A stretch of 46,313 bases of DNA from Oscillospiraceae bacterium (GTDB lineage Bacteria > Bacillota > Clostridia > Oscillospirales > Ruminococcaceae). Below, piece by piece: positions 20,476 to 28,747 of the stretch. The position numbers and the translations under genes were made by a program. Position 1 is the first letter of the stretch; each line of letters begins with the position of its first letter. The stretch is taken from contig JALEJO010000058.1 of the NCBI GenBank assembly GCA_022769365.1, forward strand, positions 1-46,313, read 5' to 3'. The notes beneath the pieces were generated by a model. That model ran no database searches and was not told where the DNA came from. It saw only the letters and a program-made list of their open reading frames with translations.

Positions 20476-20726
20476 TTTTTATTCTTTTCAAGCCAGTGTG
20501 CAGCATATGAACAAGTTGCAGTGGCTTTTCCGCCTTTATTTTCAATTTCTGAAACGGCAGCTTCAACAAGTTTTCCTGCAATTCCCTGACCTCTTAAAGA
20601 GTCATCAACAAAAGTATGGTCGATGCAGAAAACATTTTTTTCAGTTTCGGGAAAAGTTATTTCAGCGATTACTTTTCCGTTTTCGTCTGTTTTGTAAATG
20701 CGGTTTTTTTCTTTTATAAATTCCAT
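20472..20726 (-). CDS. Short GNAT-type N-acetyltransferase (YjdJ/NATD1-like)
   Basis: An 84-residue acetyltransferase-like protein. It carries the family core IDHTFVDDSLRGQGIAGKLV, in which RGQGIAGKL is the acetyl-CoA pyrophosphate-binding loop, and ends with CSYAAHWLEKNKK, typical of the small COG2388/NATD1-like class. Substrates are unknown. AAAGGAG lies 7-8 nt before the ATG and a perfect promoter is further upstream. It is the first gene of a two-gene minus-strand unit. Confidence 0.85.
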   Translation of the reverse strand: MEFIKEKNRIYKTDENGKVIAEITFPETEKNVFCIDHTFVDDSLRGQGIAGKLVEAAVSEIENKGGKATATCSYAAHWLEKNKK

Positions 20727-20767
20727 ATAAAAAACTCCTTTTCTATATTATTGCTTTCTGTAAGTTA

Positions 20768-20796
20768 ATTATACTATAATCATAGGAATTTGTCAA
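20768..20796 (-). promoter_or_regulatory. Consensus promoter of the GNAT unit
   Basis: On the minus strand TTGACA (20796-20791) is followed after 17 nt by TATAAT (20773-20768). The repeat element begins only about 5 bp upstream of the -35 box. Confidence 0.9.
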
Positions 20797-20800
20797 CTTT

Positions 20801-21117
20801 AAGAATGAGAAATTAGGAATGAGGAGTGAGGAAGTGTGGTGTCAGCTGTCGCTGACAGATTTTAAACCCCTCCACCGTCTCCGACGGTTCCCCTCCCCTT
20901 TCAAGGGAGGCTATAAATAGGAATTTTTTTATAAAACTTGCAAGGATTAATAAAGGCTCCCCTGAAAGGGGAGCTGGCAAGCCGTAAGGCTTGACTGAGG
21001 GGTAGAAACGCACAAAGAAAAATTGCCCCTGGCAGGGGCTTTAACCATAAAATTACCCTTACATTTTTAATAACGTGGGGTGACTTGGCTGCAGCGACAC
21101 GCTGCTTCCTCATTAAT
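20801..21117 (-). repeat. Modular palindromic repeat element, copy 1
   Basis: Non-coding, GC-rich islands in AT-rich DNA made of successive hairpin modules. From left: GAATGAGGA-type tandem tract, TGTCAGC/GCTGACA hairpin, ACCGTC-TCC-GACGGT hairpin (20874-20888), a CTCCCC/GGGGAG hairpin plus CAAGCC/GGCTTG hairpin (20952-21002), GCCCCT/AGGGGC, and GCAGCG-ACA-CGCTGC (21091-21105). About 200 bp match the reverse complement of copy 3 almost base for base, and 20952-21110 matches copy 4 inverted. It lies between the divergent GNAT and galE units. The rest of this gap (21118-21244) is AT-rich with no gene. Confidence 0.9.
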
Positions 21118-21244
21118 CAAATATTACAAAAACAGAATGATGTTTTTGTGCAGACTTAACAGTATCTTTTCTGAAAATATAAAAATAAATTTTTTATTGT
21201 GTAAATAACTATTTTTCAGATTAAAAATTTAACTATATATGGTA

Positions 21245-21273
21245 TTGACAAAACACAGTAAATATTGTAAAAT
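21245..21273 (+). promoter_or_regulatory. Promoter of galE
   Basis: TTGACA (21245-21250), 17 nt, TAAAAT (21268-21273). It leaves a leader of about 40 nt. Confidence 0.85.
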
Positions 21274-21319
21274 AGAATAAAGAAAATTTCTTTTTGTTAT
21301 TTTGAAAGGAGTTATAAAA

Positions 21320-22339
21320 ATGCCAAATGTATTATTAGCAGGCGGTGCAGGATATATCGGTTCTCACACAGCCGTTGAATTGCTTGAATCAGGTTACGAT
21401 GTTATTGTTGCCGACAACTACTCAAACAGTTGTCCTGAATCGATAAAAAGAGTTGAAAAGATAACAGGAAAAAGTGTTAAATCATATGAAGTTGATGTAA
21501 AGGACGTTGAAAAGCTTTCAGTTATATTTGAAGAAAATAAAATTGATGCAGTTATTCACTTTGCAGGTCTTAAAGCTGTTGGTGAATCAGTTGAAAAACC
21601 TGTCCTTTACTACAGAAACAACATAGATACAACTCTTGCACTTCTTGAATGTATGAAAAAGTATGATGTTAAAAATATAATTTTCTCATCAAGTGCGACT
21701 GTTTACGGAGAAGAAAATCCTGTTCCATATACTGAAGAAATGAAGCGTGGAACTTGTACAAATCCATATGGCTGGACTAAAGTTATGATGGAACAGATAT
21801 TTGAAGATGCTGCAAAGGCAGATAATGAAATGTCGGTTGTTCTTTTAAGATATTTTAATCCTATCGGGGCACACGAATCAGGCTTAATTGGTGAAGACCC
21901 GCAGGGTATTCCTAATAATCTTATGCCTTATGTTGCACAGGTTGCAGTCGGCAGACGTGATCATCTGACTATTTTCGGAAATGATTATCCGACACCTGAC
22001 GGAACTTGCAGACGTGACTATATACACGTTGTAGACCTTGCTAAGGGACACGTTAAGGCTATTGACTATGTTCTTAAACATAAAGGCGTTGAGGTGTTTA
22101 ACCTTGGTACAGGCACACCATACAGCGTTACAGAGATAGTTGAAACATTCCAGAAAGCAAACGGAATAACTATTAAATATGAATATGGTGCAAGACGTGC
22201 AGGAGATCTTCCTGAAAGTTATGCAAATGCTGATAAGGCACTTAAAGTTCTTGGCTGGAAAACAGAAAAGAACCTTGAAGATATGTGCCGAGATCTTTGG
22301 AGATGGCAGTCAAAGAATCCTATGGGATACAAAGGCTGA
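21320..22339 (+). CDS. galE: UDP-glucose 4-epimerase
   Basis: NAD-dependent short-chain dehydrogenase that interconverts UDP-glucose and UDP-galactose, supplying sugars for the Leloir pathway and cell-surface glycans. I choose the ATG at 21320, since the upstream TTG at 21302 would place the AAAGGAG ribosome binding site inside the gene. The 339-residue protein has the Rossmann motif GGAGYIGSH, the SSSATVYG block, and catalytic Tyr150/Lys154 in NPYGWTKVMME. The sugar-binding RYFNPIGAHESG is also typical of GalE. It is monocistronic, with its own promoter and terminator. Confidence 0.96.
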   Translation: MPNVLLAGGAGYIGSHTAVELLESGYDVIVADNYSNSCPESIKRVEKITGKSVKSYEVDVKDVEKLSVIFEENKIDAVIHFAGLKAVGESVEKPVLYYRNNIDTTLALLECMKKYDVKNIIFSSSATVYGEENPVPYTEEMKRGTCTNPYGWTKVMMEQIFEDAAKADNEMSVVLLRYFNPIGAHESGLIGEDPQGIPNNLMPYVAQVAVGRRDHLTIFGNDYPTPDGTCRRDYIHVVDLAKGHVKAIDYVLKHKGVEVFNLGTGTPYSVTEIVETFQKANGITIKYEYGARRAGDLPESYANADKALKVLGWKTEKNLEDMCRDLWRWQSKNPMGYKG

Positions 22340-22358
22340 AATAAAGAAATATAGAAAT

Positions 22359-22393
22359 AAAAAAAGCTGTCCGTTTTTGCGGACCGCTTTTTT
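22359..22393 (+). terminator. Terminator of galE
   Basis: AAAAAGC-T-GTCCG pairs with CGGAC-C-GCTTTTT across a loop of T residues, with one internal mismatch, ending in TTTTTT. It begins about 20 nt after the galE stop. Confidence 0.88.
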
Positions 22394-22423
22394 GTGTTTT
22401 AAAAATGAAGAGGAGGCCACAAA

Positions 22424-23791
22424 GTGGCAAGTAAATCAAACAGTATAGATATGGTAAACGGACCGCTTGTAGGTAAAATAATTAAATTTGCAATGCCGAT
22501 TGCTGCAAGTACAATTTTGCAGCAGCTTTTTAACTCTGCCGATGTTGCAGTTGCAGGACATTTTGTAGGAAGCAATGCACTTGCAGCTGTAGGAAGTAAT
22601 TCAGCGGTTATTTCAATGTTTGTAACATTGATAACAGGTTTGTCTGTTGGTGCAAATGTTATAATAGCGAAATTTATAGGTGAAAACAGAAAAGATAAAA
22701 TAAGTAATGCAGTACACACATCTTTTTCTTTTTCAATTCTTTGTGGATTGTTTTTGCTTCTTGTGGGAATGATTATTTCAAGACCTGTGCTTGAACTTAT
22801 TTCAACGCCGGCTAATGTTCTTGATTCGGCTGTTTTATATTTAAGAATATATTTTGTCGGAATACCTTTTATAGTAATATATAATTTCTGTTCATCTATG
22901 CTGAGAAGTATAGGTGATACCAAACGACCGCTTTATTGTCTGATTTTTTCGGGAATCATAAATGTTGCATTGAATTTATTTTTTGTTATAGTGCTTAAAA
23001 TGGGAGTCTCAGGTGTTGCCCTTGCAACAGTACTTTCAAATGTATTCAGTACAATTCTTGTAGTTGTATTTCTTGTCAGAGAAAAAAGTGAACTTAAACT
23101 TGATTTCAAAAAACTTAACCTTGATAAAACTGTTTTAAAGCAGATAATAGTTATAGGTTTGCCGGCAGGAATACAGGGAATGGTATTTTCAGTTTCAAAT
23201 GTCTGCATACAGTCAGGAATAAATTCATTTGGTTCAGATGCAGTAGCAGGTTCATCAACAGGACTTAATTTTGAATATTTCACATATTATATTGCAAATG
23301 CATTCAGTCAGGCGGCTGTAACTTTTACAAGTCAGAATTATGGTGCAGGAAAAATAGACAGATGTCAAAAGACTTGTCATATATGCTGGGCTGAAGGAAT
23401 GGTATTTACTGCAATTTTATCTTTGATATTTGTCGTTAAAATAGATTGGTGGGTTATGATATATACAAGTGACCCTGCCGTTGCAGAGTATGCAAAGATA
23501 AGAATGATGCATGTTATGATACTTGAATTTATGACTTGCATTTATGAAGTCCCTTGTTCAGTTATGCGAGGTCTGGGACGTTCTTTAACCCCGTCAATAC
23601 TTACTGTAATAGGTTCATGCGGTTTCAGAATATTATGGCTTTACACTGTTTTCAAAAAGGTACATACTTTCGATATGCTTATGAGTGTATATCCTGTTTC
23701 ATGGATATTTACAATGTCAATGGTGCTTACAGCTTACTTTATCATAATAAGAAAAGAAAAAAGAAATATGAAAATTTCATCACCGCTTTAA
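22424..23791 (+). CDS. MATE family efflux transporter
   Basis: A 455-residue, 12-helix antiporter of the MATE/MOP superfamily, expected to export drugs or metabolites using a sodium or proton gradient. Family features include the N-terminal GPLVGKIIKFAMPIAASTIL then LQQLFNSADVAVAG, repeated in the second half as VIGLPAGIQGMVFSVSNVCI. Substrate is unknown. The start is GTG at 22424, with AGGAGG (22411-22416) 7 nt upstream; no ATG fits as well. No promoter of its own is obvious in the 84 nt after galE, so read-through may contribute. Confidence 0.93.
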   Translation: MASKSNSIDMVNGPLVGKIIKFAMPIAASTILQQLFNSADVAVAGHFVGSNALAAVGSNSAVISMFVTLITGLSVGANVIIAKFIGENRKDKISNAVHTSFSFSILCGLFLLLVGMIISRPVLELISTPANVLDSAVLYLRIYFVGIPFIVIYNFCSSMLRSIGDTKRPLYCLIFSGIINVALNLFFVIVLKMGVSGVALATVLSNVFSTILVVVFLVREKSELKLDFKKLNLDKTVLKQIIVIGLPAGIQGMVFSVSNVCIQSGINSFGSDAVAGSSTGLNFEYFTYYIANAFSQAAVTFTSQNYGAGKIDRCQKTCHICWAEGMVFTAILSLIFVVKIDWWVMIYTSDPAVAEYAKIRMMHVMILEFMTCIYEVPCSVMRGLGRSLTPSILTVIGSCGFRILWLYTVFKKVHTFDMLMSVYPVSWIFTMSMVLTAYFIIIRKEKRNMKISSPL

Positions 23792-23859
23792 ATATTTTTG
23801 TAAATAAGTTGATTTGCAGAAAAACATATGATATAATAAAATAAAAAGAGGTTTATGGA

Positions 23860-24684
23860 ATGAATCAGAATAAAATAATAAAACTCAAGCTTGATGTTAT
23901 ATTTAAAGCAATGTTCGGAACACAGGAAAACGAGGAAGTCCTTGCAAATTTTCTGTCAAAACTTCTTGAAATACCAAGAGAGTCGATTAAAAAAATAATA
24001 ATGGATAATGTTGAACTTATCCCCGAAAATTTTGCAGATAAATTCAGCCGTGTTGATTTGAAAATGCAGGTTGATGACAAGATAGTAAACGTTGAACTTC
24101 AAGTAAATAATGAACCTGATTTTACAGAAAGAACGCTTTATTATTGGTCAAAAATTTATAGCAGTGAACTAAAAAGCGGAGAACCATATAAAAAATTAAG
24201 AGAAACTATATGCATAAATATAGTTAATTTCAACATTTTCGATTGTCCTGAATATCATTCAAATTTTAAAATAATGGAAAAAACAAGACACGAAGTTTTA
24301 ACAAACAAATTCGGAATACATTTTTTTGAACTTAAAAAAATCGGGAAAAATCCCGATAAAAACAATCCTATGCAGCTGTGGTTACAGCTTGTAAATGCTG
24401 AAACGGAGGAGGAACTTGATATGCTTGAAAATACAAATGTGCAGGAAATCAATCAGGCGATAGTAGTTTTGAGAAAACTTAATGCAGATGAAAAAATGCG
24501 ATATCTTGCAGATATGCGTGAAATGGCTCTTCATGATGAGGCTTCAGCTATGCTTGGCTCAAGGGAAGAAGGTATTGAGATAGGCAGAGAAAAAGGCAGG
24601 ATTGAAGGGCGAGCAGAAATTATTGCCAAGATGCGAAAAAAAGGAATGTCGGATGAAATGATAGACGAGATTTTAAATTCTTGA
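23860..24684 (+). CDS. Rpn/YhgA-like PD-(D/E)XK nuclease family protein
   Basis: A 274-residue protein of the Rpn (recombination-promoting nuclease, often annotated as putative transposase) family. The N-terminus KLDVIFKAMFGTQENEEVLANFL is typical. The nuclease core is visible as D-L-K-M-Q-V then VNVELQVN, the ExQ form of the PD-(D/E)XK active site, followed by RTLYYWSKIYSSELKSGEPY. The C-terminus carries the charged GREKGRIEGRAE linker and a final helix RKKGMSDEMIDEIL, a common mobile tail in this family. No terminal repeats flank it, so I treat it as a stand-alone gene. Its cellular role is not settled. Confidence 0.88.
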   Translation: MNQNKIIKLKLDVIFKAMFGTQENEEVLANFLSKLLEIPRESIKKIIMDNVELIPENFADKFSRVDLKMQVDDKIVNVELQVNNEPDFTERTLYYWSKIYSSELKSGEPYKKLRETICINIVNFNIFDCPEYHSNFKIMEKTRHEVLTNKFGIHFFELKKIGKNPDKNNPMQLWLQLVNAETEEELDMLENTNVQEINQAIVVLRKLNADEKMRYLADMREMALHDEASAMLGSREEGIEIGREKGRIEGRAEIIAKMRKKGMSDEMIDEILNS

Positions 24685-24734
24685 TTTGTGTAGAAAATTA
24701 TTTTTAATATTACCTTTATTTTACACAAATTATA

Positions 24735-24762
24735 TTGACATTTTTAAGTTGTATGTTATAAT
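24735..24762 (+). promoter_or_regulatory. Promoter of the LRR-dockerin gene
   Basis: TTGACA (24735-24740), 16 nt, TATAAT (24757-24762). The expected transcription start, near 24769, falls at the base of the hairpin 24768-24787. Confidence 0.85.
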
Positions 24763-24767
24763 TATCT

Positions 24768-24787
24768 GCGGGAGAGAAATCTCCCGC
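24768..24787 (+). other. 5'-end hairpin with GAAA tetraloop
   Basis: GCGGGAGA (24768-24775) and TCTCCCGC (24780-24787) form a perfect 8-bp stem closed by GAAA. It begins where the mRNA is expected to start, as 5' stabilising stems do. Only TTAATTATTT follows, so a terminator for the upstream gene is the less likely alternative. Confidence 0.65.
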
Positions 24788-24816
24788 TTAATTATTTAAA
24801 ACATAAGGAGATAAAA

Positions 24817-26091
24817 ATGAATATCAAAAAAACAACAGCAATATTTGCAAGTACAGTTTTAGTTTTAGGTTTTGCAGTTGGAAATTGTTTTATTTCAACA
24901 AAAATTCAAACAGCAGATGCAGCAGAACCTAAAGTTGTAGATGCATATGTAAATTACGGAAATGGTGAATTTACATATACTGTTTATAGTGATAATCACA
25001 TTGAAATTTGTAATGGGAGTAAGTCAAAAACAATCTCAGAATTGACAATTCCCGCAAAAATAGATGGTAAAACGGTTACTGAAATAGATTGGTATGCGTT
25101 CAGTGAAAATAAAAATTTAACTGAAGTGACATTGCCAAATACACTTGTTGATATAGGAACAGGTGCATTTCAGGAATGCACAGCTTTAAAAAGCATCAAG
25201 ATACCTGATTCTGTTCAAACTATAGGAGATTATGCTTTTATGGGAGATGTTGCTTTACGAGATGTATCAGTTTCAAAAAAATTTGCAAATGCAGGAGATT
25301 CAATATTTTCAAAATGTATAGCTTTAGAAACGGTTGAAATATCAGATGGTGCAACAGTTATAGGTGAAAGTATGTTCAGTGATTGCAGAAGTCTTACGAA
25401 AGTAACTGTTCCGGATTCAGTTAAAACAATAGGCAAATACGCTTTTGACGGCTGTGGAAAAATTGAAAGCATAAATATTCCCAAAACACTTTCTATGATA
25501 AATGAAAGTACTTTTAGAAATTGTAAATCATTAAAAAGTATAACAATTCCTGAAACGGTAATGGGTATAGAAGAAAATGCTTTTATGGGATGTTCACTTA
25601 TTGAAAATGTTAATATTCCTAAGTCGGTTTCTGAAATAGGATATGGTGCTTTTGGTGACTGTGCAAATCTTAAAAGCATAACAATCAACAACCCCTCATG
25701 TGATATATACAGTCTTTCAAGCACGATATGTAATGCTGTGGTAAATTATGAGTCAAAATATAATGGACTTGTTGTATATGGCTACAGAGGTTCGACAGCT
25801 CAGAAATGGGTGGAAAATTATTACTATGAAAAAGGTTTGAGTTTTTCAGCGTTGGACGGATTATTTGGTGATGTTAATAACGATAATAAAGTTGATTCAA
25901 AAGATGCCGTTTTAATTCTTAAATCGTATGCTGAAAATTTAGCAGGAGTAAAAACTGATATTGATAAATCTGTTGCAGATGTGAATGGTGATGGAAATGT
26001 TGATTCAAAAGATGCGGTAATTGTTTTGAAATATTATGCGGAAACATTAACAGGTTTCAGCGGAGGAATAGAATCATATCTTAAAAAATAA
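24817..26091 (+). CDS. Secreted BspA-like leucine-rich-repeat protein with type I dockerin
   Basis: A 424-residue exported protein. Residues 1 to about 36 are a signal peptide ending near ADAAEP. Residues about 65-320 hold tandem LRR_5 (BspA/TpLRR-like) repeats with the recurring pattern LKSIxIPxSVxxIGxxAFxxC. Residues about 349-411 are a type I dockerin: two EF-hand-like calcium loops, GDVNNDNKVDSKDAVLIL and ADVNGDGNVDSKDAVIVL, each followed by a helix (KSYAEN, KYYAET). The dockerin should dock the protein on a cohesin of a scaffoldin, and the LRR part probably binds a ligand or surface partner. No enzyme domain is present and no scaffoldin is in the window. It has its own promoter and terminator. 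Confidence 0.93.
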   Translation: MNIKKTTAIFASTVLVLGFAVGNCFISTKIQTADAAEPKVVDAYVNYGNGEFTYTVYSDNHIEICNGSKSKTISELTIPAKIDGKTVTEIDWYAFSENKNLTEVTLPNTLVDIGTGAFQECTALKSIKIPDSVQTIGDYAFMGDVALRDVSVSKKFANAGDSIFSKCIALETVEISDGATVIGESMFSDCRSLTKVTVPDSVKTIGKYAFDGCGKIESINIPKTLSMINESTFRNCKSLKSITIPETVMGIEENAFMGCSLIENVNIPKSVSEIGYGAFGDCANLKSITINNPSCDIYSLSSTICNAVVNYESKYNGLVVYGYRGSTAQKWVENYYYEKGLSFSALDGLFGDVNNDNKVDSKDAVLILKSYAENLAGVKTDIDKSVADVNGDGNVDSKDAVIVLKYYAETLTGFSGGIESYLKK

Positions 26092-26093
26092 AC

Positions 26094-26125
26094 AAAAAAT
26101 CTCTCTTAAAAAAGAGAGATTTTTT
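26094..26125 (+). terminator. Terminator of the LRR-dockerin gene
   Basis: AAAAAATCTCTCTT (26094-26107) pairs perfectly with AAGAGAGATTTTTT (26112-26125) around AAAA, 2 nt after the stop codon. Confidence 0.93.
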
Positions 26126-26139
26126 ATGTTAAATTATAA

Positions 26140-26296
26140 ATACAAACACAAAGACCTGTCAATTAAGACAGGTCTTTGTGCAAATATGATATAGGGATTA
26201 TTGGGGATTTCGTTCTTTAACACTTTTCGGGAGAGTTAAAGAACATTATGAAATTAAAAAAATATATTAGGGGGTTACTCTTCTTTCGAAGAGTAT
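26140..26296 (-). ncRNA. Candidate small RNA or structured 3' region
   Basis: Read on the minus strand: a TATAAT at 26308-26303, then, just where a transcript would begin, a hairpin ACTCTTC-GAAA-GAAGAGT (26294-26277), a second 10-bp hairpin GTTCTTTAAC/GTTAAAGAAC (26244-26212), and finally the terminator-like stem at 26178-26149. No open reading frame with a ribosome binding site is seen inside. The -35 position holds direct repeats rather than a TTGACA. This may be an independent RNA of about 150 nt, or the 3' untranslated region of the histidine kinase gene. Confidence 0.4.
26149..26178 (-). terminator. Terminator for minus-strand transcripts
   Basis: CAAAGACCTGTC and GACAGGTCTTTG form a perfect 12-bp stem with loop TTAATT (minus strand), followed by TGTTTGTATTTATAA. 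The downstream sequence is U-rich only in the minus direction. Confidence 0.75.
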
Positions 26297-26314
26297 GGTT
26301 ATATTATAATTGAC

Positions 26315-26336
26315 TTATGTGATAATTATGTGATAA
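26315..26336 (-). repeat. Two contiguous 11-bp direct repeats, candidate regulator site
   Basis: TTATGTGATAA occurs twice without a gap (26315-26325 and 26326-26336). The 11-bp period matches the spacing at which OmpR/PhoB-type regulators bind tandem half-sites. It lies 6 bp upstream of the minus-strand TATAAT at 26308-26303. An OmpR-family regulator is encoded 1.5 kb away. Confidence 0.5.
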
Positions 26337-26404
26337 TCAATTGAAAAAATGCAAAAATTCAATCAAAAAAACCGTTGACAAATGTCGAAATATGTAAAAC
26401 GATG

Positions 26405-27823
26405 TTACCTTTTGATTTTAAACCAGAATGTGCTGCCTACACCAACAGTACTTCTTACTCCAAAACTGTAATCATGCATCTGTAGAATTGCCTTTACAAT
26501 TGAAAGACCAAGACCAGTACCAACAACTTCACGCTTGTGATTTTCACTTCTGTAGTATCTGTCAAAGATAAGATTAATCTTATCTTTTTCAATACCATCG
26601 CCAGTATCTTCAACTTCAATAAGAACGCAGTCATCGCAGATTATTTCTCTTATGAAAACTTTTCTGTCTTTTGCTGTGTAGTTTATTGCGTTATTGATAA
26701 GGTTACATATAACACGTTCTATTTTTCCCTCATCGCAGGAAACAATACAAGACGGTTGTTTTTCAAAATATATTGTGTAGTTGCTTGTTTTTGAGTGTTC
26801 AAGGTATCTCTTATAGATGGAATTCATTTTTTCAGAAATATCCATTTCAGAAATTTCAAGTTTCTGACTGCCGCTTTCAAGTTTTGAAAGGTCGAGCATA
26901 TCATTAACAAGAGCTGTTAAACGGTCTGTTTCATCAATTATTATCTGGAGATGCTTTGCACGTTTTTCAGGGTTGTCACCCGAAAGGTCACGAATCATTT
27001 CAGCATATGCTTTAAGCATTGTTAAAGGCGTTCTGAGGTCGTGAGAAGTGTTTGCAATAAGGTCACGCTGCATCATTTCAACCTTTTGAATCTCGTGTTC
27101 AGCAAAGGTAAGGGTTTCAGCAAGCTTGTCAACTTCGCTGTAGCCTCCGCCTGTGAAAACTGTGTTGTAGTCGCCGTGTGCAAGCCGTTCGGCAGATTTT
27201 GTTATCCTTGTTATAGGATTAGCTATGTAATTTGATATGTAGCTTGAGAAAAAGAGTGCTATAATGAGAAGTATTGAAATGATATATAAAGTCTGCGACT
27301 TGATTATATCAATAAACGACTCAACAGGTGCAAGCGGAACATCAAGGAGAAGATACCCCTCGGGATTATCCTTGTTACCTATAATTGTTCCATATATAAT
27401 AACTTTTGATTGAATGTTGTTATTATATATTTTCATAAGGAGTTTTCCGTCTTTTGAAGCACGTATTTTATCAAGTAAAATAAAAAGCTCAACTTTACCG
27501 CCGTGTATTGCACAGTTACCGTTCATAACATCAGCACTTGCTTTTGTGTAGCCTGTGTTATCAAGAAGTGCAACGCACATATTATTGCTTACGGCAAATC
27601 TTTCTATTTCCTCAACATAATCAGATGAATTTTCATAGCAGGAAATTATCTGTTTAGAAGCTTTTTTTGTTTGAGATATTTTAAAAGCAGGATAGAAACT
27701 TTGCAGAAAAACTATCTGCAAAAGCCACATAAGCACAAAAACTATGCCTGTAAATATCATAAACAAAGCCCATATTTTAAATCTTATCGAAAAATTGCTT
27801 TTTTTAGCAGAATTAAACGTCAA
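26405..27823 (-). CDS. Membrane sensor histidine kinase
   Basis: A 472-residue kinase, partner of the regulator at 27813-28502. Layout: membrane helix at about 15-38, extracytoplasmic sensor of about 130 residues, second helix at about 175-200, HAMP linker, HisKA with His261 in ANTSHDLRTPL, N-box NLINNAINYT, G1 box DTGDG, F-box FDRYYRS and G2 box GTGLGLSIV. All kinase boxes are intact. It is translated from an ATG that overlaps the regulator's end by 11 nt. The 313 bp after its stop hold hairpins, direct repeats and two terminators but no gene. Confidence 0.94.
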   Translation of the reverse strand: MTFNSAKKSNFSIRFKIWALFMIFTGIVFVLMWLLQIVFLQSFYPAFKISQTKKASKQIISCYENSSDYVEEIERFAVSNNMCVALLDNTGYTKASADVMNGNCAIHGGKVELFILLDKIRASKDGKLLMKIYNNNIQSKVIIYGTIIGNKDNPEGYLLLDVPLAPVESFIDIIKSQTLYIISILLIIALFFSSYISNYIANPITRITKSAERLAHGDYNTVFTGGGYSEVDKLAETLTFAEHEIQKVEMMQRDLIANTSHDLRTPLTMLKAYAEMIRDLSGDNPEKRAKHLQIIIDETDRLTALVNDMLDLSKLESGSQKLEISEMDISEKMNSIYKRYLEHSKTSNYTIYFEKQPSCIVSCDEGKIERVICNLINNAINYTAKDRKVFIREIICDDCVLIEVEDTGDGIEKDKINLIFDRYYRSENHKREVVGTGLGLSIVKAILQMHDYSFGVRSTVGVGSTFWFKIKR

Positions 27824-28502
27824 ATTTATATCCCATTCCTCTCAATGTGACTATGTATTTTCTATACTCACCAAGGCTGTTTCTAAGCATTTTAATATGG
27901 GTGTCAACAGTTCTGTCATCGCCAAAGAAATCATAACCCCATACTTCTTCAAGGAGTTTATCTCTTGTAAGTGCAATGCCTTTATTTTTAACAAGATAGA
28001 AAAGCAGTTCGTATTCTTTAGGTGTCATTGAGGCACGTTCACCATTTACATAAACTTCTCTTCCTGCAACATCTATTTTAAGACCTCCAAATTCAATTAC
28101 ATTTCCAAGTTCGCCGTCCTGTTTGTTTGTTGCGGAAGATGCATTATGTCTTGAAAGTACAGCCTTTACTCTTGCCATAAGTTCTTTAGGTGAAAATGGT
28201 TTTGTAACATAATCATCAATACCGATTTCAAAACCAAAAAGTTTGTCATACTCTTCACCTCTTGCAGAAAGCATAATAACCGGTATATCCTTGGTTTTCT
28301 TTATTTCCTTAACAGCTGAATAACCATCAAGTCTTGGCATCATAACGTCCATTATAATAAGGTCGTAATTTTCTTCACGGCACTTTTTAACGGCTTCCAT
28401 ACCATTTTCCGCTTCATCAACTTCATAGTCATCAAATTCAGCATATTCCCTTACAACGTTTCTTATATTAGCTTCATCATCAACAACAAGTATTCTTGAC
28501 AT
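27813..28502 (-). CDS. OmpR/PhoB-family response regulator
   Basis: A 229-residue regulator. The receiver shows VVDDE at 6-10, phosphorylation site Asp52 in IIMDVMMPRLDG, and VTKPFSPKEL. The C-terminal winged helix has the recognition region DDRTVDTHIKMLRNSLG and ends VTLRGMGYKFDV. AGGAGG precedes the ATG. It is the first gene of a two-gene minus-strand operon, divergent from the sigma-factor operon, with a shared regulatory region of about 330 bp. Confidence 0.95.
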   Translation of the reverse strand: MSRILVVDDEANIRNVVREYAEFDDYEVDEAENGMEAVKKCREENYDLIIMDVMMPRLDGYSAVKEIKKTKDIPVIMLSARGEEYDKLFGFEIGIDDYVTKPFSPKELMARVKAVLSRHNASSATNKQDGELGNVIEFGGLKIDVAGREVYVNGERASMTPKEYELLFYLVKNKGIALTRDKLLEEVWGYDFFGDDRTVDTHIKMLRNSLGEYRKYIVTLRGMGYKFDV

Positions 28503-28569
28503 TTTATAATCCTCCTGTTATTATATATTTGTTATATAAGTAATTACCTGTAGTAATTCTACTATTTAT

Positions 28570-28575
28570 ATTATA
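28570..28575 (-). promoter_or_regulatory. Likely -10 box of the regulator-kinase operon
   Basis: TATAAT on the minus strand at 28575-28570, about 70 nt upstream of the regulator start. A small hairpin AGCACA/TGTGCT sits directly upstream, and no good -35 is found at 17 nt. Activation by a regulator is possible. Confidence 0.4.
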
Positions 28576-28633
28576 GCACATTTTTTTGTGCTTGTGTGGT
28601 AATTTAATGAAAATTAAAAAAAAAATTAAGACT

Positions 28634-28672
28634 TGAAACTTTTCAATATATTTTTGACTCTAATATACAGAA
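28634..28672 (+). promoter_or_regulatory. ECF-type promoter block, upstream copy
   Basis: TGAAACTTTTCA (28634-28645), 11 nt, ACTCTAATATA (28657-28667), then CAGAA. TGAAAC is the classical -35 element of several extracytoplasmic-function sigma factors. It is followed by GAATCG-AAAAA-CGATTC, a small inverted repeat. The block recurs 114 bp downstream with identical spacing. Confidence 0.6.
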
Positions 28673-28747
28673 TCGAAAAACGATTCAAAAAACTACACGC
28701 ATGCATAATTCAGTTCAAAAGAGGGTGATAAAAAAATTTTGAAAAGC

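Noticed and set aside
20813-21113. Two overlapping minus-strand open frames (66 and 70 codons)
   Set aside because: They lie entirely in repeat copy 1 and translate palindrome modules; the peptide SVKPYGLPAPLSGEPL recurs from copy 3 for the same reason.
22399-22923. A 174-codon minus-strand frame opposite the MATE gene
   Set aside because: Antisense shadow; the MATE frame is conserved and complete, and this frame lacks initiation signals.
23860-24684. Mobile element carrying the Rpn-like protein
   Set aside because: Although the family is often labelled transposase, no terminal inverted repeats or target duplications are visible around the gene.
25230-25724. A 164-codon minus-strand frame opposite the LRR protein
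   Set aside because: It mirrors the repetitive LRR coding sequence and has no ribosome binding site.
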